Shown here one piece after another: positions 25,289 to 31,836 of a DNA stretch of 64,000 bases. Under the pieces are notes generated by a model. It was not told the DNA's origin. It saw only the letters and a list, made by a program, of their open reading frames with translations, and made no database searches. Origin of the DNA: Periweissella fabaria (GTDB lineage: Bacteria; Bacillota; Bacilli; Lactobacillales; Lactobacillaceae); contig NZ_CAKKNS010000001.1 in the NCBI RefSeq assembly GCF_918814575.1, positions 210,182 to 274,181 on the forward strand. Direction: 5' to 3'. The position numbers and the translations under genes were made by a program. Each line of letters opens with the position of its first letter. Position 1 is the stretch's first letter.

Positions 25289-26075
25289 ATTAACCGCTGA
25301 AAATTACTATGAAAAGACCACTGATTTTCAATACATGAGCTTTTCTATTTTTAAAAACTTTCTTCAAAATGAAGCAGCTGCTTTGGCTGATTTAAAGGGA
25401 GAATATAAGTGGTTTGATAATGATACGGCTTTGCTGATGGGGAATTATTTACATTCTTATTTTGAAAGTCCAGAAGCACACGCAGCATTCATTAATGAAC
25501 ACCCTGAAATTCTATCATCACGAGGATCTACAAAGGGTCAATTGAAAACTGAATACAAGAAATGTGAAGCCATGATTAAACGCCTTGAAGCTGATGATAT
25601 GTTTGTGAATATGCTAGCAGGAACAGAGCGAGAAACAATCATTACAGGCGAAATTGATGGCGTCCTATGGAAAGGTAAGACAGATGCTTTAAACGTCGAG
25701 GACGGCTATTTTATTGACTTTAAGACGGTTAAAGATTTGGATGGCGATTGTACTATTTGGCAAGATGGACAAAAACAACATTTCATTCATGCACGGAAGT
25801 ATGACATGCAAATGGCCATCTATCAAGAGCTGCTTCGTCAAACGTATGGGAAAGACTTCATGCCAATCATTTGGGCGGTTTCAAAAGAAGAAACACCAAT
25901 TGCAAGAATGTTTTCGCCAAGTCAAATGTCGATGGATGAAGCACTAGAAAAAGTTAAATTCAGTCAAAAGCATATCAAGCAGATCATTGACGGTGAAGTT
26001 AAACCGCGAATGTCGGCCGATGATAGTCGATATTTCAAAGCTCATTTTCGAGTTAATGAAATTGAATTTGTGTAA
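25269..26075 (+). CDS. PD-(D/E)XK nuclease-like protein (phage exonuclease partner of RecT)
   Basis: 268 residues, overlapping recT by 20 bases. The catalytic pattern is visible as GEIDGVLWKGKTDALNVEDG followed by YFIDFKTVKDL (Asp, then Asp-x-Lys), with a downstream Q-M-A-I-Y-Q helix (KYDMQMAIYQELLRQ), typical of the lambda-exonuclease/RecB-like group in phages. It generates the single strands that RecT anneals. Confidence 0.82.
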   Translation: MTQTPTKLTAENYYEKTTDFQYMSFSIFKNFLQNEAAALADLKGEYKWFDNDTALLMGNYLHSYFESPEAHAAFINEHPEILSSRGSTKGQLKTEYKKCEAMIKRLEADDMFVNMLAGTERETIITGEIDGVLWKGKTDALNVEDGYFIDFKTVKDLDGDCTIWQDGQKQHFIHARKYDMQMAIYQELLRQTYGKDFMPIIWAVSKEETPIARMFSPSQMSMDEALEKVKFSQKHIKQIIDGEVKPRMSADDSRYFKAHFRVNEIEFV

Positions 26076-26080
26076 CCAAG

Positions 26081-26126
26081 ATAGACCAGAAGTGGCGAGT
26101 GGGTGGAATGCCCATTAGGAGAATGT
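26081..26126 (+). repeat. Recurrent structured leader, copy 1
   Basis: ATAGACCAGAAGTGGC, then hairpin TGGGT-GGAAT-GCCCA, then TTAGGAGAATGT before the start codon of the next gene. Same layout at 29652, 29858, 38065 and 49601. It fills the whole gap between two genes in an otherwise tightly packed operon. Confidence 0.65.
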
Positions 26127-26336
26127 ATGTATTGTAAACTGATTGATCCAGTCGCATTCAGACTGAAATATAAACAAAAAGGATTCACACAAAAATCACT
26201 AGCTGATAGTTCTGATATTACCGTTAGTGTGATATATCATGCTATCGCTGGTCATGGAATAAATCTTGACTATGGATATGCAATTTCTAAAAATTTGGGT
26301 ATTGAAATTTGGGACATGTTCCAACTAGTTAAATGA
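26127..26336 (+). CDS. Small XRE/HTH regulator, 69 residues
   Basis: MYCKLIDPVAFRLKYKQKGF with a helix-turn-helix (FTQKSLADSSDITVSVIYHA then IAGHGINLDYGYAISKNLGI). The ATG at 26127 sits 7 bases after TTAGGAG of the recurrent leader; an earlier in-frame ATG at 26103... within the leader stem is rejected. It may regulate replication or early genes. Confidence 0.6.
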   Translation: MYCKLIDPVAFRLKYKQKGFTQKSLADSSDITVSVIYHAIAGHGINLDYGYAISKNLGIEIWDMFQLVK

Positions 26337-26350
26337 ATCGGGAGTTAAAA

Positions 26351-27259
26351 ATGACGAAGTTGATTAAAAAAAGAGATAAGGGTTTTACAACTTTATCGAA
26401 TGAAATTTTTAAGCATGGGCTAAGCATACAATCTGTTGGTTTATATAGTTATTTGCTTTCTCTCCCAGATGATTGGGATTTCTATATTGATGAAATAGCC
26501 ACGCATTTTAAAAATGGTAGAGACGCTATTCGAAAAGCACTTGAAGAATTGGAAAAGACTGGATTCATAAAAAGAGAACAGACTCGTTCGGCAAATGGTA
26601 AATTTGGTAGCTTTGATTGGCTAATCGTTGATACACCAACATTCTCACCGCTTACTGAAAAACCGATATCGGTAAAACCGACGTCGGATTTACCGATATC
26701 GGAAAATCCAACACTACTAAGTACTAATATAACTAAAGACTTAATAACTAAAGACGTAAATATTCCTCCTCTACCACAGGAGATCCAAACCGATGAATCC
26801 GCCTATTCAAAAATCTTTGACATTTGGCAGCAAGAGATTGGACAAATAACTTCAATGGTTGCTCAAGATGTTAAAAAAGATATTGAGGATATGAAAAAGT
26901 TCACTACACAGCAAGATGCTATTGAATTAATAGAGTATGCCATTTCAGAAGCAGCTATGAATTCTGCGAGAACTCCTAGTTATGTATTTGCAATTACTAG
27001 GAAAATATGTGCCCAACAATTAAAAACGGTTGCTGATGTTAAGGCACGAAAATTAGAACGGCAAACTAAACGAGACAAGCAGAAGTTCAAACCTGCTAAA
27101 CGTGTTGTTGAAAAGAAGCCTAATTATCCAACGCAACCAACACCAGTTGAACAAACAGTACCAGTAATTGAAACACCCGTTGATGATGCTGAAATTGAAT
27201 CTACCCGAAAAGCTATTGAACGTCTTAAAGCTAGTCGTATGCCTAAAGGAGAACTTTAA
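26351..27259 (+). CDS. Phage replication initiator / DnaD-type protein
   Basis: 302 residues. The N-terminal half is a winged-helix replication initiator domain (RDKGFTTLSNEIFKHGLSIQ, then SVGLYSYLLSLPDDW and FKNGRDAIRKALEELEKTGF). The C-terminal half has a DnaD-like helical block (KIFDIWQQEIGQITSMVAQD, then AIEYAISEAAMNSARTPSYV). A linker (about 100-125) is encoded by the iteron repeats. The ATG at 26351 follows GGAGTTAAAA. It is expected to open the phage origin and load the host helicase. Confidence 0.78.
   Translation: MTKLIKKRDKGFTTLSNEIFKHGLSIQSVGLYSYLLSLPDDWDFYIDEIATHFKNGRDAIRKALEELEKTGFIKREQTRSANGKFGSFDWLIVDTPTFSPLTEKPISVKPTSDLPISENPTLLSTNITKDLITKDVNIPPLPQEIQTDESAYSKIFDIWQQEIGQITSMVAQDVKKDIEDMKKFTTQQDAIELIEYAISEAAMNSARTPSYVFAITRKICAQQLKTVADVKARKLERQTKRDKQKFKPAKRVVEKKPNYPTQPTPVEQTVPVIETPVDDAEIESTRKAIERLKASRMPKGEL
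26663..26702 (+). repeat. Three palindromic iterons inside the initiator gene, probable phage origin
   Basis: CCGATATCGG at 26663-26672, CCGACGTCGG at 26678-26687 and CCGATATCGG at 26693-26702, exactly 15 bp apart with A/T spacers, followed by very AT-rich sequence. Origins located inside the initiator gene are common in lactococcal and lactobacillus phages. The 15-bp period keeps the reading frame. Confidence 0.7.
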
Positions 27260-27456
27260 TGCAAAAGACAATTCTTGAAATTGTAGTTGATGAAAACGGT
27301 GAACAACAAGCCTCTGGCAATTGTAGTGGTGCTGAATTAAAAGATATTATTTCAAATCTAATAATATTACTGGCTAATGAGTATGGTGTTGAGCCTCAAA
27401 ATATGGCGACAACAATAGCAATGGACGTTGTAGTTAAAAGCGGTGGTGCGAAATGA
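27259..27456 (+). CDS. Small hypothetical protein, 65 residues (paralogue 1)
   Basis: MQKTILEIVVDENGEQQASG then ELKDIISNLIILLANEYGVE. It is clearly related to the 67-residue protein at 28818-29021 (MAQKTIIRVVVDETGKQGAA). The start overlaps the initiator stop (ATG after TTTA). An anti-parallel strand followed by a helix is likely. Unknown function; two copies in one operon suggest a heteromer or recent duplication. Confidence 0.6.
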   Translation: MQKTILEIVVDENGEQQASGNCSGAELKDIISNLIILLANEYGVEPQNMATTIAMDVVVKSGGAK

Positions 27457-28195
27457 TTGAAAATTTTACTCAACGCCAACCAAACGGGTTGGTAAACAAG
27501 TAACGATTGATTTTGATAGTCCAGATGAAGCTAAGCGATTCGTGAATAAATACGTTCAGTTTAATCATCGGCTGATTGAAATTAATCTGCGGGATCAACG
27601 CCACATATCAGATAGTCAACGCAAATTTGCATTCTTGTTGCTTAGCTCAATTGATGATGTCACTAACGGCGATTTGGAATACACCAAGATGTTGTTCTAT
27701 ACATGGTTTCAAATGTACGCAGGCCTAGACAGTTTCAGCATGAGTGACCGATTGGGAGATGTGAACACGACTAATGCGTTTATTGATTTCTTAATCGAGT
27801 TCATGACTGAAAATAAAATATTGATTAAAGCGACTGGACGCCCTGTTTTAGATGACCGTGAGACTTCAAAAATGGAGTATGCAGCGTTGATGAATAAGCA
27901 ATGTGTAGTTTGCGGTAAAGTGCCAAGCGAGTTACACCATATTGATGCAATTGGCTCTGGTAATGATAGACGCAAAATAAGCCACGTAGGACGTCGTGCA
28001 GTACAGTTATGTGTATTTCATCATCGAGAGGCTGATAGTTCACTGGGGTGGGCAAAATTTGCAGATAAGTACCACTTGCAAGGTACTAAGCTCACTACTG
28101 AAATGACACGGCAATTAAAACTTGGTGATTGGTCACACGATGGCACAGAAGAACAGAGAAAAACATATTTCAAGGAGAATGAAAATGAATCTTAA
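27453..28195 (+). pseudogene. HNHc-type nuclease gene, 5' end frameshifted
   Basis: The intact part (GTG at 27542 to 28195) encodes KYVQFNHRLIEINLRDQRHI and the zinc/HNH block CVVCGKVPSELHHIDAIGSG, then RAVQLCVFHHREADS, as in the putative HNHc nuclease family of phages. The natural start is ATG 27453, overlapping the previous stop (ATGA). It yields MIENFTQRQPNGLVNK and stops at 27503, while a second frame continues GKQVTIDFDSPDEAKRFV into the gene. So an indel near 27475-27500 separates them. A shorter product from GTG 27542 is possible. Confidence 0.7.
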
Positions 28196-28382
28196 ACGAT
28201 TACTAGCATTAAGCGATCAAAATTTTAGCGATGAAATTAGCGAAATGAGTTACAACGAGGTAGCGGTATTTAATCAAGACGTTAACTTCAACATTTCAGT
28301 GGGAATTATTCCTGCTCCTGATTATTCAGAAAAGAAGCGTGCAATTGTAGTAGCTGCGATGGAGGATAAAATCAATGACTGA
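28185..28382 (+). CDS. Small hypothetical phage protein, 65 residues
   Basis: MNLKRLLALSDQNFSDEISE then MSYNEVAVFNQDVNFNISVG and IIPAPDYSEKKRAIVVAA. The ATG at 28185 follows AAGGAGAATGAAA and overlaps the end of the HNHc gene; another overlap joins it to the next gene. Unknown. Confidence 0.5.
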   Translation: MNLKRLLALSDQNFSDEISEMSYNEVAVFNQDVNFNISVGIIPAPDYSEKKRAIVVAAMEDKIND

Positions 28383-28818
28383 AAAATTGGAACAAAGCAA
28401 GGAATTTATCAGAGAAATTAGCATATTAACCAATCGGAATATGTGGCTAAATATAGCTATGGAACACATTTATAAAAGTGAAAAATCTTTTCCAGTTTTA
28501 TACAAATATATATTTTGTGATGGTTTTCAAGACTCTATTGCTAACCAACTTACATTTGCTAAGATTTGGGCGGGCGAGATTGAATTGGTTGAAAAGAAAC
28601 CAAAGTATGTGATTTATCAGGTTAACGAGAATAGCAAAACGGGTAAAGTTCATTACACTATCTATGCGATGGCTGAAGAGTCAAGATTTTATCCAAGGCG
28701 TGTAAATACAGATAGAGTACCAGATATAAATGCGTCGCCAGACGAACTATTCGACCAAGACTTCGCATTCGCGATGCGTGACACTGGCAAGTTTAAGATT
28801 AAAAAGGTGGTGGAGTAA
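28375..28818 (+). CDS. Hypothetical phage protein, 147 residues
   Basis: MTEKLEQSKEFIREISILTN; a middle block LVEKKPKYVIYQVNENSKTG and a C-terminal ASPDELFDQDFAFAMRDTGK. Its size and position fit the variable small early proteins (DUF1642-like), but I cannot confirm a family. Overlaps neighbours at both ends. Confidence 0.5.
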   Translation: MTEKLEQSKEFIREISILTNRNMWLNIAMEHIYKSEKSFPVLYKYIFCDGFQDSIANQLTFAKIWAGEIELVEKKPKYVIYQVNENSKTGKVHYTIYAMAEESRFYPRRVNTDRVPDINASPDELFDQDFAFAMRDTGKFKIKKVVE

Positions 28819-29021
28819 TGGCGCAAAAGACAATTATTCGTGTAGTTGTTGATGAAACTGGCAAACAAGGTGCAGCTGTTGATGGGACTCTTGAGCAATT
28901 AGAAGAAGCAACTATGGATTTGATAATCAACATGTCAAAGTATTCGCATTACCCCTTAGAAATGATGTTAGCTAGGCTAACCAGAGAGGCATTAATCAAA
29001 GCTAAGAAGGTGGTGGAGTAG
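28818..29021 (+). CDS. Small hypothetical protein, 67 residues (paralogue 2)
   Basis: MAQKTIIRVVVDETGKQGAA then TLEQLEEATMDLIINMSKYS. Homologous to 27259-27456 along its whole length, with the same M-x-Q-K-T-I start, V-V-D-E centre and trailing helix. Starts at the stop of the preceding gene (TAATG). Confidence 0.6.
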   Translation: MAQKTIIRVVVDETGKQGAAVDGTLEQLEEATMDLIINMSKYSHYPLEMMLARLTREALIKAKKVVE

Positions 29022-29225
29022 ATGACTGAATTTTACGGAATTGTAAAAACTGACGGAAGTTTCATTGTTGAGAAAACGAAAGGAACTGCATTTAGCGTAC
29101 GACTTTATGAAACTAAAGAAACGGCTAAACGAGTTTTGGCACGTAAGAAGAAAGATTATTACGAGAGTGCAGGTTTGCACATCGCTAAAGTAACAACTGT
29201 TTTGGAGGAAATTGAAAATGATTAA
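29022..29225 (+). CDS. Small hypothetical protein, 67 residues
   Basis: [20 protein letters not shown] then [20 protein letters not shown]. Begins one base after the previous stop behind GGTGGTGGAG, and its end overlaps ssb by 8 bases. Function not recognised. Confidence 0.55.
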   Translation: MTEFYGIVKTDGSFIVEKTKGTAFSVRLYETKETAKRVLARKKKDYYESAGLHIAKVTTVLEEIEND

Positions 29226-29646
29226 TCGAGTAATTTTAGTTGGTCGTTTGGTCAAAGATGTTGAACTCCGTTACACACAAAGCGGTAATGCAACCGCAAA
29301 CTTTACATTAGCTGTTAATCGCCAATTTAAGAGCGAAAACGGTGAACGTGAAGCAGACTTCATAAATTGTGTTATGTGGCGTAAAAACGCTGAAAATTTT
29401 GCGAATTTCACGCATAAGGGTTCGTTAGTTGGTATTGAAGGACGTATTCAAACACGGAATTATGAAAATAAAGAAGGTCAACGTGTATATGTGACCGAAG
29501 TCAATGCTGATAGCTTTAGCTTGCTGGAAAGTCGTAGTGAAAGCCAGAAGCAGGCTGATCAATCACAAAGTTATCAATCGAACACAAAGCCAAATAGTTT
29601 TGGTGGCGCTGATATTGACATTAATGACGATGATATGCCATTCTAA
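29218..29646 (+). CDS. ssb: Single-stranded DNA-binding protein
   Basis: 142 residues. [20 protein letters not shown], then [40 protein letters not shown] and [20 protein letters not shown] form the OB-fold. The acidic tail ends DDDMPF, the conserved tip that binds host replication partners. The ATG at 29218 follows TTGGAGGAA. It coats the single strands made in phage replication and recombination. Confidence 0.95.
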   Translation: MINRVILVGRLVKDVELRYTQSGNATANFTLAVNRQFKSENGEREADFINCVMWRKNAENFANFTHKGSLVGIEGRIQTRNYENKEGQRVYVTEVNADSFSLLESRSESQKQADQSQSYQSNTKPNSFGGADIDINDDDMPF

Positions 29647-29651
29647 ATAAA

Positions 29652-29699
29652 AATAGACCGAATAGGCAGGTGGGCAAAATTGTCCATTAGGAGAATGAT
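29652..29699 (+). repeat. Recurrent structured leader, copy 2
   Basis: ATAGACCGAATAGGC, hairpin TGGGCAA-AA-TTGTCCA, then TTAGGAGAATG. Same design as the copy at 26081, with a longer stem, showing covariation of the stem bases. Confidence 0.65.
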
Positions 29700-29861
29700 A
29701 TGTACGCATTATACAAGGGTGACGAGTTTATTTGCATGGGAACTCTTGAATATATAGCTGAATATACTGGTGTCAAAGTCGCAACTGTTAGGCACTTACT
29801 TGCTCCATCATATCAAAAACGTGCAAGCAAGAATTCGAGAGTGTTAGTGGCCGTAGATTAA
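29700..29861 (+). CDS. Small HTH-like protein, 53 residues
   Basis: MYALYKGDEFICMGTLEYIA, then EYTGVKVATVRHLLAPSYQK and a basic end. The LEYIAEYTGVKVATVRHL stretch is a helix-turn-helix. The start follows the leader's TTAGGAG at a good distance. Of the type often seen between ssb and the late regulator in lactic phages. Confidence 0.55.
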   Translation: MYALYKGDEFICMGTLEYIAEYTGVKVATVRHLLAPSYQKRASKNSRVLVAVD

Positions 29862-29902
29862 ACCGAAAGGCGTCTGGGTGGAAGGCCCATTCGGAGGTGC
29901 AA
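29858..29902 (+). repeat. Recurrent structured leader, copy 3
   Basis: AAACCGAAAGGC, hairpin TGGGT-GGAAG-GCCCA, then TTCGGAGGTGC. The first bases overlap the end of the preceding gene. Confidence 0.6.
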
Positions 29903-30256
29903 ATGAACGAGCAAGAGATTTTAGATTACATCAAAAATAAGTTGCCAAATATTTATGACAATACGTTAAAAGCTATTGAGTTTCAGTTGCCGAAGGTTAT
30001 TGAATATAATAGCAAGCTGCAGGGCAAACAGTTACGTAATTCGAATCGTAAGTTTAAGGACTTACTAAACATGTATGTGAAGCAAATTGTGGGTGGATAT
30101 GAACGAGCTACAATTCGTCATGGAAAGTATGAGTTAATCAATGAATTTCCAAAAATGTTGGAAAGGTTATTGAAGTACCAACAAGCACCTTATGAAGTTA
30201 ATTTAGGTAAAACTAAGTTGAGCTATGTAGAACACGTTTTAACGGAGGAAATGTAA
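29903..30256 (+). CDS. Hypothetical phage protein, 117 residues
   Basis: MNEQEILDYIKNKLPNIYDN, then KFKDLLNMYVKQIVGGYERA and PKMLERLLKYQQAPYEVNLG. Mostly helical and basic. The ATG at 29903 follows CGGAGGTGCAA. Overlaps the next gene by one base. Unknown family. Confidence 0.5.
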   Translation: MNEQEILDYIKNKLPNIYDNTLKAIEFQLPKVIEYNSKLQGKQLRNSNRKFKDLLNMYVKQIVGGYERATIRHGKYELINEFPKMLERLLKYQQAPYEVNLGKTKLSYVEHVLTEEM

Positions 30257-30600
30257 TGGCAAAAGATAAATATATATTTGAACAGATCGCAGCTCGTGAA
30301 ATTAAGGGACCTGGTATTACATTGTTATCACCTTGCAATGAGGAATTACTAGAAGATTTACAAAAACATTGTAAAAGTAAACCTCCTGAGAAAAAGAAAG
30401 ATTCCGTAATTTTTGATGATAAATTACCAGTAATAACAATTAACGAGTATGGGATAAAGAAACGTTATCCTAATATGGCTACGGTTGCTATGGCGTTTGG
30501 ATATTCTGGATCAGATGTTATTCATAAGCTGATAACAAAGGGTGAAGAACTACGAGGTGGATTAAAGGTGCGGTATGCGGAGGAAGGTGAATGGAACTAA
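30256..30600 (+). CDS. Hypothetical phage protein, 114 residues
   Basis: MAKDKYIFEQIAAREIKGPG, then PPEKKKDSVIFDDKLPVITI and YPNMATVAMAFGYSGSDVIH. The last block has a HTH look (NMATVAMAFGYSGSDVIHKL). The start is behind ACGGAGGAAATGTA. It overlaps the late regulator gene by 10 bases. Confidence 0.5.
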   Translation: MAKDKYIFEQIAAREIKGPGITLLSPCNEELLEDLQKHCKSKPPEKKKDSVIFDDKLPVITINEYGIKKRYPNMATVAMAFGYSGSDVIHKLITKGEELRGGLKVRYAEEGEWN

Positions 30601-31013
30601 AAAAAATCAACGAACGGGCAACTGAAGAACGAGTAAGACGTTTTTTCAAGAATGATTTTAAACGTTGGATGTTGCTTAGTGGTACCAGCTTGGCAGACTT
30701 GCAATCACCTTCAATCAACGACATGCCATCATCACCAAGTTATGGTAATTCAAACGAAGAGAAGCTTGCAGCAACCATTGATGCGAAGAAAATTGTTGCA
30801 GAAGTAGTAAGAGTGGTTAATTCACTTGAAACTAGGCAACGCAAAACAATCACATTACATCATTTGCAAGGTCGAGATGTAGCTGAAGTAAGTGTTGCAA
30901 TACAAAGGACTGATAGACAATGTCATCGCATTCTCAATAAAGCTTATATACAATTCGCTTATGGATATCAAATAGAATCTTTACTGGTATATCGAGATGT
31001 AGTTGTTTCTTGA
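30591..31013 (+). CDS. ArpU-family late transcription regulator
   Basis: 140 residues. The C-terminal half is a sigma-70 region-4-like helix-turn-helix (VVNSLETRQRKTITLHHLQG, then RDVAEVSVAIQRTDRQCHRI) found in ArpU-type phage regulators, placed before the late genes. The N-terminal part (RRFFKNDFKRWMLLSGTSLA) is helical. It is followed directly by a promoter region with four direct repeats, which it probably binds to switch on the packaging and head genes. Confidence 0.75.
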   Translation: MELKKINERATEERVRRFFKNDFKRWMLLSGTSLADLQSPSINDMPSSPSYGNSNEEKLAATIDAKKIVAEVVRVVNSLETRQRKTITLHHLQGRDVAEVSVAIQRTDRQCHRILNKAYIQFAYGYQIESLLVYRDVVVS

Positions 31014-31014
31014 A

Positions 31015-31071
31015 ATGTCAGAAAAATGTCAGTAAAGTGTCAGGTAAATGTCATACTTTTAGTGATATAAT
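31015..31071 (+). promoter_or_regulatory. Late promoter with four direct repeats at 11-bp spacing
   Basis: ATGTCA at 31015, ATGTCA at 31026, GTGTCA at 31037 and ATGTCA at 31048, exactly 11 bp apart, followed by TATAAT at 31066-31071. There is no recognisable -35 box; the last repeats lie where it would be. This is what an activator-dependent promoter looks like, and the neighbouring ArpU-type gene is the natural activator. Confidence 0.75.
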
Positions 31072-31130
31072 ATAGGATGAACATAACCTCAATTGGGAAG
31101 GTTCTCCGAATTAGTTTAGAAACATGTTTA

Positions 31131-31156
31131 GACATCCAGAGATGGGTGTCTTTTTT
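31131..31156 (+). terminator. Leader terminator or attenuator of the late operon
   Basis: GACATC-N8-GGTGTC (with a G-U pair) then six T, about 60 bases after the late start point. Another small stem (AACCT/AGGTT, 31084-31102) precedes it. Late transcripts must read through it, or most transcripts end here as a short RNA. Confidence 0.5.
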
Positions 31157-31167
31157 GATGCAATCAT

Positions 31168-31240
31168 GGAAGTGTAGCTCACCAGGTAGAGCGTCTGTTT
31201 GAAGCGCAGAAGGTAGTAGGTTCGACTCCTGCCATTTCCA
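31168..31240 (+). tRNA. tRNA-Phe (GAA)
   Basis: A full cloverleaf: acceptor stem GGAAGTG/CATTTCC with A discriminator, D arm GCTC-ACCAGGTA-GAGC, anticodon stem TCTGT/GCAGA (one G-U) with loop TTGAAGC and anticodon GAA, a 5-base variable loop, and T arm GTAGG-TTCGACT-CCTGC. CCA is not encoded. It lies in the late leader just after the terminator, so it is probably released by RNase processing. Confidence 0.85.
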
Positions 31241-31483
31241 TAAAAGGGGTGTAATTCGACCCCTTTTAGCTGGTTGGTTATCATCGTTTTAGGCGCGGGT
31301 AGCTAAAAAGAAAATATCCCTATATGGGAAACCTTGCGTAAGTGTTAGTGGGTGTGCGCACGCCTTCGTATTATGATTCGGAAACCATTGCATAATGAAA
31401 ACTAACACGTACATATTAGTGTCACGGGAATGTAGTAATACTAACGTTTTACAGCTTGGTACCCCCGAAAGTAGGGTTACCAA
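31241..31483 (+). ncRNA. Structured leader RNA of the late operon, unidentified
   Basis: Five independent helices can be drawn. TAAAAGGGGT pairs with its exact complement (31241-31268). TTTTAG/CTAAAA (31287-31308) and TCCC/GGGA (31317-31329) are small stems. GTGTTAGT/ACTAACAC (31342-31349 with 31401-31408) encloses two hairpins, GGTGT-GCGC-ACGCC and ATTATG/CATAAT, giving a three-way junction. TTGGTA...TACCAA with an inner CCC/GGG (31456-31483) closes the end. No gene fits. The large phage RNAs ROOL and GOLLD also lie near tRNAs; I cannot tell whether this is related. Confidence 0.55.
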
Positions 31484-31510
31484 AATAAGTATGTTTGAGG
31501 AGTTTAGAAT

Positions 31511-31678
31511 ATGAGAGGAAATGCTAAGAGAAAGCATGAAAACAAAAGTATTTTCAATCGTGAATTACGACGGAAAATTAAACAGAGTTCTCCTGAACAA
31601 GCAATAACATTGGTTAAAAATCACAAGATAACTCATGAAGATGTATATGACCGTGGTATCTACAAACGCATGAAATAA
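31511..31678 (+). CDS. Small basic protein, 55 residues
   Basis: MRGNAKRKHENKSIFNRELR, then RKIKQSSPEQAITLVKNHKI and THEDVYDRGIYKRMK. The ATG follows GAGGAG at 8 bases. Highly basic N-terminus, so nucleic acid binding is likely. Placed between the structured RNA and the tRNA-like element, it may bind one of them; that is speculation. Confidence 0.55.
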   Translation: MRGNAKRKHENKSIFNRELRRKIKQSSPEQAITLVKNHKITHEDVYDRGIYKRMK

Positions 31679-31686
31679 AGAAACGA

Positions 31687-31743
31687 TGTCGTGTAGCTTA
31701 ATGGCAAAGCATAAATATATGGGTTCGAATCCTATCACGATAG
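31687..31743 (+). tRNA. tRNA-like element lacking the anticodon arm
   Basis: Acceptor stem TGTCGTG/CACGATA (one G-U), T8-A9, D arm GCTTAATGGCAAAGC, then only 8 bases (ATAAATAT), then T arm ATGGG-TTCGAAT-CCTAT. All parts of a tRNA are present except the 17-base anticodon arm. It is followed by a partial copy of its D loop (TAATGGCAAAACATAAA at 31751). It may be a decayed tRNA or a functional tRNA mimic. Confidence 0.55.
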
Positions 31744-31836
31744 TTGCCAGTAATGGCAAAACATAAAGCAGGGCTACTGTTTAGTAATAACTAATCAGTT
31801 AGTGTACATAGAAAAGAATGGAGGTGGTGTGATGAC

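Noticed and set aside
31168-31240. Suppressor tRNA that could read the premature stops
   Set aside because: The anticodon is GAA, decoding Phe codons; it does not read TAA or TAG.
31241-31500. Group I intron in the late leader
   Set aside because: I cannot find the conserved core pairings or a guanosine-binding site, and no split gene flanks it.
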